From NCBI GenBank assembly GCA_022071965.1, contig JAJVIQ010000028.1, positions 1 to 39,153 on the forward strand: 39,153 bases of DNA, written 5' to 3'. Numbering within the stretch: position 1 is the first letter of the stretch; each line of letters starts with the position of its first letter. The position numbers and the translations under genes were made by a program. Below the pieces are notes generated by a model. The model did no database searches, was not told the DNA's origin, and was given only the letters and a program-made list of their open reading frames with translations. This document shows, piece after piece, positions 1 to 7,736 of the stretch. The DNA is from Gammaproteobacteria bacterium. Lineage in GTDB: Bacteria; Pseudomonadota; Gammaproteobacteria; JAJPIJ01.

Positions 1-87
1 ATGGGACCTCTCGGCCATATCCCTCCCGCAGAAGCTGAGGCAAACTACCACAGGCAACTTAACCGTCGGCCTGCGATGGCGGCGTAA
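1..87 (+). pseudogene. C-terminal tail of IS3-family transposase OrfB (cut by window edge)
   Basis: Frame 1 from the first base is open and gives 28 residues ending at TAA (85-87). It contains LGHIPPAEAEANY followed by a short basic and Ala-rich tail. The G-x-I-P-P-A-E-A-E-x-x-Y pattern is the characteristic end of the DDE integrase (OrfB) of many IS3-family elements. The rest of the gene is to the left of the window, so it may be intact there; I label it partial rather than proven broken. The ATG at base 1 is internal, not a start. Confidence 0.65.
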
Positions 88-126
88 CTTAAACCGAACA
101 GCCTCCCCGATACCCGGGGCGATTCA
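1..126 (+). mobile_element. Right end of an IS3-family insertion sequence (partial)
   Basis: The window opens inside an insertion sequence. The first 87 bases encode the carboxy end of an OrfB-type transposase. About 40 bases later comes a GC-rich end whose reverse complement starts TGAATCGCCCCGGG, the kind of terminal inverted repeat seen in IS3-family elements that begin TGAAC/TGAAT and GCCCCGGG. I place the element's outer end near base 126. The left part lies outside the window, so completeness cannot be judged. It borders the nuclease-helicase gene and supports reading the region up to the tRNA gene as acquired DNA. Confidence 0.6.
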
Positions 127-214
127 GTACGTCACGCGCATTGCAGGACCGTGGTCGGCCTAGATCATGCCGCAGTTATCGACTCAAGGAGCCATAGGGG
201 GGTTGGGGGATCAC

Positions 215-3200
215 ATGAATCCAATCGTGAGACACTTTCTTCCGTCATTAACTCGTGGTGTCTATCGCTACGACGATATGCTTGGGAGGGCGCTGACCTC
301 TCCTAGTGAGTATCCAACCTTCATTGAAGGGAAACTCCGATTTCTCCCGCTCTCACTCCTCCCATATTCTAAGAGAGCCTTGGGTATTTCGGACTCGGAT
401 ATCGAGGCGATTCAACCCACGCGACTCGGGCCTATTGTGACCACTGGTCATCAGCAACGTGCCTCTGAATATTTTCGGTCATTTGACTACTTCGCAAATG
501 CCAGAAATGGAGATGACATAGCTGGCAAGAACTATCTTGAGGTGAAGTTTGTATCCCAGATTCTAGCCCCCATCCTAAGTTCGGCTGGCCTGCGACAAGT
601 GATTCCCCAGCGCAAGGTAGGTCCGTACTTTCTTGATTTTGCGATTGAAGGTGAACGCAATTACGCCATTGAGGTAGATGGATTCGGTAAGTTCGAGCAT
701 CCGGGCGCCTTGGACAGATTTCTTGATCGCCAAAACTACATCATCGCGCGAGGGTGGCAGATCCATCGATTTAGCTATAACCAAATCATGGAGTCACCTA
801 GCGTGACCCAAAGACAGATTTATGACATCTTCCGTAAAGACCCAAGACTTGCATCCTGTCTTGAGGCACGACCGACAGAAGATCCTTATGACCTACTCGC
901 GACCGACAGCCACGACATAATTGCATTAGTTAATGATTTTTATCAGGTGCAGGATCATTTTGTCTTTAGGTCCGTTACACAAGAAAAAGAGAATACATAT
1001 GTGATTCGAGACAGCCTTGAATACCCGCTTCCTGTCGTGGCTTATTCATTGAACGCGCTATACATCTACCTCTCCGCGATTGAGAAGGTGGTTGACGTAG
1101 ATTTCGATCTGCCGAGTATCGATGTGTGGGGGGCTAAGGCACCAGTACAGATACCTCTTGATAGTAGGATTACTGTTGCTGCAACCAGGGAGGGTCCACA
1201 CGACACCTACACGCGGGACGCAATCAAGACCTATGCATCACTGGTCCCCACGCCATTTCGCGACGGTAACGTGCCAAGGTTTCGCGAGGGTCTTGGCCCG
1301 GGCGAGATCCATGAGTACATATCTCCAATAACATCTGATCTATTCGGTTACCCGGAAGGCACCACCCAGTTCCAAGACGAGACACTTCGCCGCTTGTGTG
1401 ATCGGCGCGACGTTCTCGGGATAGCGGCAACTGGTAGCGGGAAATCGCTGTGCTTCTGGCTACCGGCTCTAATTCGTCCGGGGCTCGTGTTGGTTGTGAG
1501 TCCTCTTCGGTCATTGATGCGAGATCAACAGCAAACGTTATTCAGTTACGGGATCGCGTCCATGGAATTCATCAACTCGGACGTTGCAAAAGAACAGCAG
1601 CAACGCATTCTGCATGAGGCAAAGCTCGGATACATCCGCATGCTCTATGTCGCCCCAGAACGCATGCGAATGCAGAGTTTTGTCAATCAGCTTTCTGAGC
1701 TTCAGTCATTCGTTCCAATCACAATCTTGGCGATTGATGAGGCTCACTGTATCTCCGAATGGGGACATGACTTCCGACCTTCTTATCTGAAACTCCCTCA
1801 ATGCCGGGACGTCCTTCGAAGAACCTATCCGGCACTGCAGCTCGTCGGTCTTACCGCCACGGCGGGGCAACAGGTTGAGAAAGACATCTTGAGAACGTTG
1901 TCACTTTCCGATGCGGATGTGCATCGTGGGCAAACGTCAGATCGCGAAAGGTTCAGCTATCAGGTCGCAAGAGCGCATGATGGAACATCGAAAGACGAGC
2001 TGTACCGTAGCATCATGACCACATCCGTGCCGCGGGCTTTGCGGCATCCGGATTTGCGCGCCCTGACGTCAAGCTGCAATCGTGAGGGGGAAAAGGCTGT
2101 TGGACTCGTATTCTGTATATATGCCGATCCGCATGGACAGCACTCAATTTGCGACGGCATCTCTCACTACCTGTACCAAACCCGGGAGGTGCTCGCGACG
2201 AGCCGTGAAGGTTTGCTCGACGGCACGGCTCCTTTGGATACCAGGATATATGGCACGGGGCCAGTGCGCGCATTCTCAAGTAAAGAACCTACGGTATGTC
2301 CACGCTGCAAGTCGTACGCGTACACAACAGCACGTGCCTTTCCAAGGGACGGCGCGGACGATGATGAAGAAGATGAGGATGGTGATATTAACGAAGTGCC
2401 CGCACGACAAAGAGGAATGAAGAAATGCCACAGATGTGGTTATGAGTTCTCAGGTGAAGATGCAAAAAAAATTGAAAACTGGAACAGTTTGACCCGGCAA
2501 AACCAGAACGATTTCAAGCACGGGCACTTCGATATCATGGTGTCAACGAAGGGATTCGGAATGGGAATTGACAAGGGAAGTGTGCGTTTCGTGGTTCACA
2601 CATCCATGCCGTCCGGAATTGAATCATGGTATCAAGAGGTTGGGCGTGCGGGCAGGGATAAAGAGAGGGCGCATACGGTACTTCTGGTAGATCCGCCGAC
2701 GGAGCAGTGTGAGAAGGACTTAAGGAGCAGGCAAATCAAAGAGCCACCCTGCAGTTACATACGCGGATGTCCGCATGGTCACAACAACGGCCTGTGCGAC
2801 TATGGGAAGCAACACATGTTCATCAAGCGGAGCTATCCCAGCGTTATCTCTGACGCTCTTGCAGCTGTAAGATTCATGGACCGCTTGTGTGTCCTCCTTG
2901 CCGCAGCCCCCGATAAGCAGATAGTCGTTAAGTCCGCATCGCCGTGGTTATCTCGCCACGAGCTGGCAGCACATCGGCTAGGCATAATTGGACTGATATC
3001 TGATTACGTAATCAGCTACCAACGTGCGATACCTCAACTGGAACTGACTCTCCCGAATCTGCTTCTTAAGGAGTCGGAGCGAAGCCAGAGTCACCTAGAG
3101 CAGTTAATGGGAAAGCGTCTCGAGGTCTATTTTCAGCAGGCGTCCCTAGAGAAGCACCTTACAATCCAGAAAAGGCGTGAACGGTGCAAGCCCTTCGGGC

Positions 3201-4054
3201 GCCTTGAGATGCATTTGGATGACAAAAAGCCGCTCTTGACATACGACACAAACAAAGCACTTCTAAACGCTACTTATGAGCATCTGATCGTGCTTTTAAA
3301 CCACGTCTACACGGAAGTGGTGAAGATGCGTTACGACATGCTTTGGAATCTTATGTCGGTCATCGACGCCGACAAAGACAACAGGTGTCGGCGGACCGTA
3401 TTTGTTCCTCATTTCGATGGGCGCAACAGTCTCGGCAACGATTATCGATGTAAAGCGTGCGACGTATGCTCGCCAGAGCTCGACTTCCCAGATATTAGAG
3501 TTACGCCGGTCACCAAGACGGATGTCGAAAAGGAAAATATACTGGCGCGACTTCTACATGAGGACATGTTTTTGGTATCAGATATCGAGTATCTGCGGGC
3601 CCTTCTTCCTGAGTTCGTTGATTACTCTGTGTCGAAGTACAGACAAGCGAGGGCCGTTCTGGAGGGCGATCCAAATAACCTGACCGCCTTGTTTATAAGT
3701 CGCGAGTTTTCGCCGGAGGACGAGCGAAAGGCGAATTGCCATCGACTTCTTGAGACAGCCAATCTACGGCCAGCACCTTTGGATGTTATTGATGCGATAT
3801 TCGAAAGTTCTCCACGCGAGATGAGGGGTGCTCTATATCTCGCGCTGGATGTCTCCAACTCCGCTGTAGATTGCGATAATGGATGGCGGCTGCTAATTGA
3901 CAAGGCGAAGCAGCCAAGCATTCGTGGGGATGGAGATGCGAGAACAATGGCGGAGTGCCTGAAGTTCTTTCTCTTCGTTGATAAGGAAATGAATGCGTTG
4001 GTTGATCGTCTTAGAACAAAGGCTAACGACATGGAAAGGGCGTTTTATGCCTGA
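215..4054 (+). CDS. DUF559-like nuclease / RecQ-family helicase fusion
   Basis: A 1279-residue protein counted from the ATG at 215, which has a G-rich Shine-Dalgarno-like run just upstream; an ATG at 167 is also possible. Residues about 100-215 match the Vsr/DUF559 PD-(D/E)XK fold: E109, D141, then E153-V-D155-G and the DRQNYIIARGW segment. Residues about 390-830 are a RecQ-type SF2 helicase with Walker A ATGSGKS (K410), DEAH 508-511 and motif VI QEVGRAGRD from 807. The second RecA lobe carries an insert with two zinc knuckles (CPRC 695, CHRC 738) and an acidic run between them. A RecQ zinc subdomain follows (C1058, C1079, C1082, C1085). The tail of about 190 residues is unrecognised. It overlaps the next gene by 8 bp. 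Ordinary RecQ is about 600 residues and lacks a nuclease. DNA unwinding coupled to cleavage, perhaps against phage or plasmid DNA, is inference. Confidence 0.85.
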   Translation: MNPIVRHFLPSLTRGVYRYDDMLGRALTSPSEYPTFIEGKLRFLPLSLLPYSKRALGISDSDIEAIQPTRLGPIVTTGHQQRASEYFRSFDYFANARNGDDIAGKNYLEVKFVSQILAPILSSAGLRQVIPQRKVGPYFLDFAIEGERNYAIEVDGFGKFEHPGALDRFLDRQNYIIARGWQIHRFSYNQIMESPSVTQRQIYDIFRKDPRLASCLEARPTEDPYDLLATDSHDIIALVNDFYQVQDHFVFRSVTQEKENTYVIRDSLEYPLPVVAYSLNALYIYLSAIEKVVDVDFDLPSIDVWGAKAPVQIPLDSRITVAATREGPHDTYTRDAIKTYASLVPTPFRDGNVPRFREGLGPGEIHEYISPITSDLFGYPEGTTQFQDETLRRLCDRRDVLGIAATGSGKSLCFWLPALIRPGLVLVVSPLRSLMRDQQQTLFSYGIASMEFINSDVAKEQQQRILHEAKLGYIRMLYVAPERMRMQSFVNQLSELQSFVPITILAIDEAHCISEWGHDFRPSYLKLPQCRDVLRRTYPALQLVGLTATAGQQVEKDILRTLSLSDADVHRGQTSDRERFSYQVARAHDGTSKDELYRSIMTTSVPRALRHPDLRALTSSCNREGEKAVGLVFCIYADPHGQHSICDGISHYLYQTREVLATSREGLLDGTAPLDTRIYGTGPVRAFSSKEPTVCPRCKSYAYTTARAFPRDGADDDEEDEDGDINEVPARQRGMKKCHRCGYEFSGEDAKKIENWNSLTRQNQNDFKHGHFDIMVSTKGFGMGIDKGSVRFVVHTSMPSGIESWYQEVGRAGRDKERAHTVLLVDPPTEQCEKDLRSRQIKEPPCSYIRGCPHGHNNGLCDYGKQHMFIKRSYPSVISDALAAVRFMDRLCVLLAAAPDKQIVVKSASPWLSRHELAAHRLGIIGLISDYVISYQRAIPQLELTLPNLLLKESERSQSHLEQLMGKRLEVYFQQASLEKHLTIQKRRERCKPFGRLEMHLDDKKPLLTYDTNKALLNATYEHLIVLLNHVYTEVVKMRYDMLWNLMSVIDADKDNRCRRTVFVPHFDGRNSLGNDYRCKACDVCSPELDFPDIRVTPVTKTDVEKENILARLLHEDMFLVSDIEYLRALLPEFVDYSVSKYRQARAVLEGDPNNLTALFISREFSPEDERKANCHRLLETANLRPAPLDVIDAIFESSPREMRGALYLALDVSNSAVDCDNGWRLLIDKAKQPSIRGDGDARTMAECLKFFLFVDKEMNALVDRLRTKANDMERAFYA

Positions 4055-5201
4055 ACGTGATTCCGCAAGAATTACAAGCATAGAAGCCATTCAAAAGCGC
4101 ATACAGATCTTCGATGAACAACTAAGCGAGGCAACAGAGGCGGCAAGGACGCTAGCAAGGATTCGGGGCGATGCATCGGAGCTGATGGAGCGCGCGGCGG
4201 AGCTGCACGAGATGCTGCGTCGCTCGTTGGCAGAGTCGGAGGGTCACCGGGAGGCGTTAGAGAGCATAAGGGACGAGTGGAGTGGACTAAAGGCTGACTA
4301 CAAGGCCGCAGAGGAGCGGTTGATCCAGGCGCATAAGAGCCTACTAGCGTCTTATGGGGAAAAGTTTCAGCAGATTGAACAGACGGCAAGCAAGACTGAA
4401 AAGCGGGTGCTCGAAGCGAGGGACAGCGTCATTGCTGAGACGAAGGCGCTTAAGGAGTTTGTCGTGGCTACCAAAATGGAGCTGACGAGCGAAATTCGCA
4501 AGGACTTCAGGATTGAGCTGGAATCACTCAAGTCCAACGTGCAGCAAGTGATGAATGGAGTTCAACAGACACTGAACGAAGGGGTATCACAGCGTAAGGA
4601 GGCGTACGAAGGTGCGATCAAGGATTTGAATGTGCGGCTAGTGAATGCTAACGAAAGCATGCGGGAGAAGGTGTCGGCCGCAGTGAAGAAGGTGGAGGAG
4701 CTCGCGAGAGAGTCGGCAGCTCGAAATGCTCAGGCGATTGTGAGGAGTGAAGCAAAGGTGCAGGAGGTTGTTACGTCAACTAAGAAAGCGTTGACGCGCG
4801 ATGTAGGTGAACATAAGGCCGCATTCGATAGGCAAGTTACTGAGTTTCTGGGAAGGCAAAATGTACTGGTGCAAAATCTAACACAGCAGGTTGACTCATT
4901 TCAGCATGGCGTCGCCACGTTGAAGGAGGACGTCGCCGTTATGAAACGCGACTTGGGCACAATTAAGCAGGATATTGTTTCAGTTCAAAGCGAAGGCGGC
5001 CTTGTGAAGGCAGATATCGCGAGGATTCGGGCAAATGAGATGCCCGCGCTGCTGCAGCGCGTTGACCGCATGGAAGGTAAAGTTGGTGCTGAGATGAAGA
5101 AGCTGGAGACGCGCCTCGTGGCGGTAACTAATAAGGTTAATGAAGTTGTTGGCAAGCTCGGAAAGGGCCTAAAGGGAATTATTTTCGGCATCAAGGAATA
5201 G
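4047..5201 (+). CDS. Long coiled-coil protein, partner of the nuclease-helicase
   Basis: A 384-residue protein, unrecognised by family. The ATG at 4047 lies inside the end of the helicase gene (8-bp overlap) and follows a GGAAAGGG ribosome site, so translation is probably coupled. Nearly the whole chain is charged heptad-like helix rich in Glu, Lys, Ala, Gln and Val, with no Cys cluster, no nucleotide-binding loop and no clear membrane span. Segments such as TLKEDVAVMKRDLGTIKQDIVSVQSE recur with a seven-residue rhythm typical of trimeric or tetrameric coiled coils. The carboxy end turns glycine-rich and hydrophobic (GKLGKGLKGIIFGIKE), perhaps a short membrane- or partner-binding tail. Coil-rich proteins coupled to helicases occur in anti-phage and SMC-like systems, but no specific function can be assigned. 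Confidence 0.8.
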   Translation: MPERDSARITSIEAIQKRIQIFDEQLSEATEAARTLARIRGDASELMERAAELHEMLRRSLAESEGHREALESIRDEWSGLKADYKAAEERLIQAHKSLLASYGEKFQQIEQTASKTEKRVLEARDSVIAETKALKEFVVATKMELTSEIRKDFRIELESLKSNVQQVMNGVQQTLNEGVSQRKEAYEGAIKDLNVRLVNANESMREKVSAAVKKVEELARESAARNAQAIVRSEAKVQEVVTSTKKALTRDVGEHKAAFDRQVTEFLGRQNVLVQNLTQQVDSFQHGVATLKEDVAVMKRDLGTIKQDIVSVQSEGGLVKADIARIRANEMPALLQRVDRMEGKVGAEMKKLETRLVAVTNKVNEVVGKLGKGLKGIIFGIKE

Positions 5202-5365
5202 TGGCACGAGAGCCGAGGAGGTGAAGCCGGGGCGGACGAATATCGGCAATGGTCTTGTGAGACGTTGTCAACGCCAAGGTGCGGTTTGCGCTTGAGACGC
5301 TACGATGTTTGCAATGGCGACTGGTAACGACTTCTCATAACGGTATCGCCCCCATTGCGCGGAAA

Positions 5366-5381
5366 CTGTATATGAGTACAG
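5366..5381. promoter_or_regulatory. LexA (SOS) operator
   Basis: The palindrome CTGTATATGAGTACAG has the CTG-N10-CAG form of the gammaproteobacterial SOS box, with an AT-rich core and TA following. It ends 9 bases before the ATG of the small ORF at 5391. In that position bound LexA would block the promoter or early transcription. The match is seen directly; regulation is inference. Confidence 0.7.
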
Positions 5382-5390
5382 TAGGCCGCC

Positions 5391-5714
5391 ATGCGCGTTC
5401 TGGTTCGGGTGTTTCGGAAGCGAGGAAGGCAATTGCCGTGGGGAGAGGTGGCGGTTGTCCCGCCCATCGAGGGTGATCTAGGGACCCACTACCAGCTATA
5501 CAGGGATCGGCCCTATCAGGTTGCAACGCTTCAGCTCACAAACACGGCCACGGCCGAGGCTGCACTTCCTCCACTTTATGAGCCCGTGCTGGTGGCTATA
5601 GGTGCGGGAGGTCTCCGACTTCGTGGTTTCGAGCGTCTGGCCGATGGGCATGCGGTCGTTCAGGAGTGGCTGTGCGAGGTGGTGCACTTCGTCGTCGCGT
5701 CGCCGAACAGATAG
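5391..5714 (+). CDS. Small hypothetical protein behind a LexA box
   Basis: A 107-residue ORF starting at the ATG at 5391, with a weak AGG five bases upstream; a stop codon at 5382 rules out a longer form. The chain has a basic start, then alternating beta-like stretches (YQVATLQLTN, PVLVAIGAGGLRLRGFERL) and a VVQEWLCEV segment. This pattern resembles short uncharacterised proteins I associate with genomic islands of proteobacteria, but I cannot name a family. It looks more protein-like than the overlapping antisense ORFs. The SOS box just upstream suggests DNA-damage induction, linking it to excision, transfer or stress functions of the region. Confidence 0.5.
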   Translation: MRVLVRVFRKRGRQLPWGEVAVVPPIEGDLGTHYQLYRDRPYQVATLQLTNTATAEAALPPLYEPVLVAIGAGGLRLRGFERLADGHAVVQEWLCEVVHFVVASPNR

Positions 5715-5846
5715 GCTGTTCGTGGGGCGCGACATCTTGGTCCGTGCGCAGGATAACTTAATCGCTCACTGAGGACTTAAATCGGACTTACGCTGATAAC
5801 GCACGGGGAGGACAAGCCGAGAAAATACGGTAATGCCTTGATATTA

Positions 5847-5922
<76 letters not shown>

Positions 5923-5938
5923 ACGTGAGGAGGCGCGT

Positions 5939-5967
5939 AGTTTACCCGCCCGGGGCGGCCGCGCCAA
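5939..5967 (-). promoter_or_regulatory. Sigma-70 promoter of tRNA-Ala
   Basis: On the minus strand TTGGCG (-35) is followed by exactly 17 bases and TAAACT (-10). The -10 box ends about 16 bases before the tRNA 5' end. The discriminator is GC-rich (ACGCGCC), which is typical of stringently controlled stable-RNA promoters. Confidence 0.6.
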
Positions 5968-6050
5968 TATGGACTGCCCGCAACCGTGGCCCGAACCGCC
6001 GCCTGGTTCGCAGTGTGCGCGAACCGTGACGCAGGATTCTAGCGCGTGGC

Positions 6051-6830
6051 TCAGGCCAGCCGCTTGCGCTTCATCTCGCGATCCAACTGGGCGATGAACT
6101 GCTCGAGGGCGTGCTGGTCGCTGCGGTCGACGTGCGCGAAGCGCACGCCGCAGCGCGAGATGCGCGAGGCCTGCACCACGTCGGCATAGCAGATCAGCCC
6201 GCTGCCGTGGATGCGCGCGCCGGAGGGCAGGGTGATGACGAGGTGCTGGATCTCGTTGCCCGTGGCGAATTCCGAAGGCGTCGCGCCGCGCAGTCGGGCG
6301 CTCAATCCGCCCATCGAGATATCCCGCAATTCGGCCGTGTACAACGTGCCGCTCGGCATCGCCAACTGCACGGGTATCTGCTTCTCCATCGGGACGCCCG
6401 CGCGGTAGTGTTCGCGGCGCTGTATGTAGTCGAGCACCGGCGGGAACCGCAGCTGGTAGTAGGGCAGGCCCGCCTCCTCGCCCACGGCACTCACCTCGGT
6501 CTCGAAACGGATGGTCACGTTGTTCATGCGGGCGCGCACGACAAGCCTGCGCTGGGGCTGGATGAACTTGTTGACGGCGCGCGGCGTGAGCTCGTCGATG
6601 ACGAGGTAGCTCTGGTTGCGAACCACCTCGATGACTGCGCTGGAGTAGTAGTCGTCGGTGCCGTCCACGCTCACGCCGAGCAGGCAGCGCTGTTCGTAGA
6701 GCTGCTCGAGGACGCGGGCGATCTGCTCCGGACGGGTGATCGCGTCCGGGTTGCTCAGGTCGACGAGGGGTTCGCGCTCTTCGCGCCGGGCAGGCGCCGC
6801 CTGGGACTTCGAGAATGGCCACAACGCCAC
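6051..6830 (-). CDS. ycgR: Flagellar brake protein YcgR (PilZ domain, c-di-GMP receptor)
   Basis: A 259-residue cytoplasmic protein. Residues about 30-130 match the YcgR N-terminal domain. The second half is a PilZ domain with the c-di-GMP-binding RxxxR in RREHYR and the D-x-S-x-x-G motif in DISMGG, so ligand binding should be intact. YcgR proteins bind the flagellar motor when c-di-GMP is high and slow swimming. The gene follows flgN by 34 bp and is last in the flgM-flgN-ycgR operon, an order common in gammaproteobacteria, so it is probably driven by the sigma-28 promoter ahead of flgM. The carboxy end is basic (MKRKRLA). Confidence 0.92.
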   Translation of the reverse strand: MALWPFSKSQAAPARREEREPLVDLSNPDAITRPEQIARVLEQLYEQRCLLGVSVDGTDDYYSSAVIEVVRNQSYLVIDELTPRAVNKFIQPQRRLVVRARMNNVTIRFETEVSAVGEEAGLPYYQLRFPPVLDYIQRREHYRAGVPMEKQIPVQLAMPSGTLYTAELRDISMGGLSARLRGATPSEFATGNEIQHLVITLPSGARIHGSGLICYADVVQASRISRCGVRFAHVDRSDQHALEQFIAQLDREMKRKRLA

Positions 6831-6864
6831 GGTGACATTCCTCTGTCGCGCAGCGCTCGGTGTA

Positions 6865-7329
6865 TCAGGCGCTGCCCAGTGCCTTGGCCTGGCCGTCCCG
6901 ATACACGTTGCCGGTGCGCCCGTAGATCTTCGCCCGCCCTTGGCCGCCCTGCAGCAGGGCCAGGAGGTTTTCGGCGAAGTTGCGGCTGGCGTTGATGGTC
7001 ACGCCGTTGATGCGATTGCGTTCCTCGCAGCGTTCCAGCAGCCGACACATGCGCGACCACGCATCGGCCATGACCGAGGTGACCTCGGCGCCGAAGAGTC
7101 CTTCGCGGTTCGGTTGAACGCCGGCCTCCTCGCAGAGGCGGGTGAATTCCTTGCCCATGCCTTCAAGCTGTCCCAGCAGATCGTTCTTGCGATCCGTCGC
7201 CGCCTGCAGACTGTTGAGATTGCGGCTGCCCAGCGCCTCGGTCTCTCCCTGCAGGACCTGATCGAGCTCGGTCAGAAGGCGGATGTGGGCGGCGGTGATC
7301 TCGAGCAGGCGCTGCTGGGCCGGATTCAT
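6865..7329 (-). CDS. flgN: Flagellar export chaperone FlgN
   Basis: A 154-residue, mostly helical, Gln/Glu/Leu-rich protein matching FlgN in size and in the LLxGETEALxSRNLxxLQAATDRKNDLL-type start. FlgN binds the hook-associated proteins FlgK and FlgL in the cytoplasm and delivers them to the flagellar type III export gate. Its ATG overlaps the flgM stop (ATGA), which implies translational coupling, and ycgR follows. Sequence identity across this family is low; assignment rests on length, composition and the flgM neighbour. Confidence 0.88.
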   Translation of the reverse strand: MNPAQQRLLEITAAHIRLLTELDQVLQGETEALGSRNLNSLQAATDRKNDLLGQLEGMGKEFTRLCEEAGVQPNREGLFGAEVTSVMADAWSRMCRLLERCEERNRINGVTINASRNFAENLLALLQGGQGRAKIYGRTGNVYRDGQAKALGSA

Positions 7330-7652
7330 TTCTTGCCCACCTCGCCACCGGAGATCATCATCATCTCGTGGCGCAGGAGGTTCTGCGCGAGCTTCTCGTC
7401 GTCGACCTGATAGGTGCCCTCGGCAATCGCCTGGCGCAGCCGGTTGACGCGCTCGATGTCGACGTCGGGAGCGCCGTGCACGGCCTGTTCGAGGTCGCGC
7501 ATCTCGGCGGCGGTCCTGGTCAGCGAGACGTTCTCGCCGCTGACAGCCCCCGGATTGCCGGGTGCGACGACACCGGCGACCTCCGCCGTGGCGGGACGCT
7601 GGGTGGTCGGGCTGACTGCTCCGCTCGCTGTACCTTTGACCTCTGCAACCAT
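7326..7652 (-). CDS. flgM: Anti-sigma-28 factor FlgM
   Basis: A 108-residue protein with a disordered, Ala/Thr/Pro-rich first half and the conserved C-terminal sigma-binding region (VNRLRQAIAEGTYQVDDEKLAQNLL). It holds FliA (sigma-28) inactive until the hook-basal body is complete and is then exported. It is the first gene of flgM-flgN-ycgR. A near-consensus sigma-28 promoter lies 31 bases upstream, so FlgM would be made by the factor it inhibits, the usual feedback. Confidence 0.93.
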   Translation of the reverse strand: MVAEVKGTASGAVSPTTQRPATAEVAGVVAPGNPGAVSGENVSLTRTAAEMRDLEQAVHGAPDVDIERVNRLRQAIAEGTYQVDDEKLAQNLLRHEMMMISGGEVGKK

Positions 7653-7682
7653 GGTCTCTTACTCCAGTTTCTACTCATCCGG

Positions 7683-7709
7683 GTAGCGGCAGGCCCATCT
7701 CGGACTTTA
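7683..7709 (-). promoter_or_regulatory. Sigma-28 (FliA) promoter for flgM-flgN-ycgR
   Basis: On the minus strand TAAAGTCC, an 11-base spacer and GCCGCTAC match the FliA consensus TAAAGTTT-N11-GCCGATAA in most positions with exact spacing. The -10 end lies about 30 bases before the flgM ATG. Confidence 0.75.
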
Positions 7710-7736
7710 GGCCACCCGTGGGGAACGATCGTTCAA

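Noticed and set aside
1-5846. Second copy of the tRNA 3' end (attachment site repeat)
   Set aside because: Looked for the last bases of tRNA-Ala in the left region and found none.
5992-6010. CGAACC/GGTTCG hairpin after ycgR
   Set aside because: Short stem without a T-run on the minus strand; listed here only because it could be a weak terminator.
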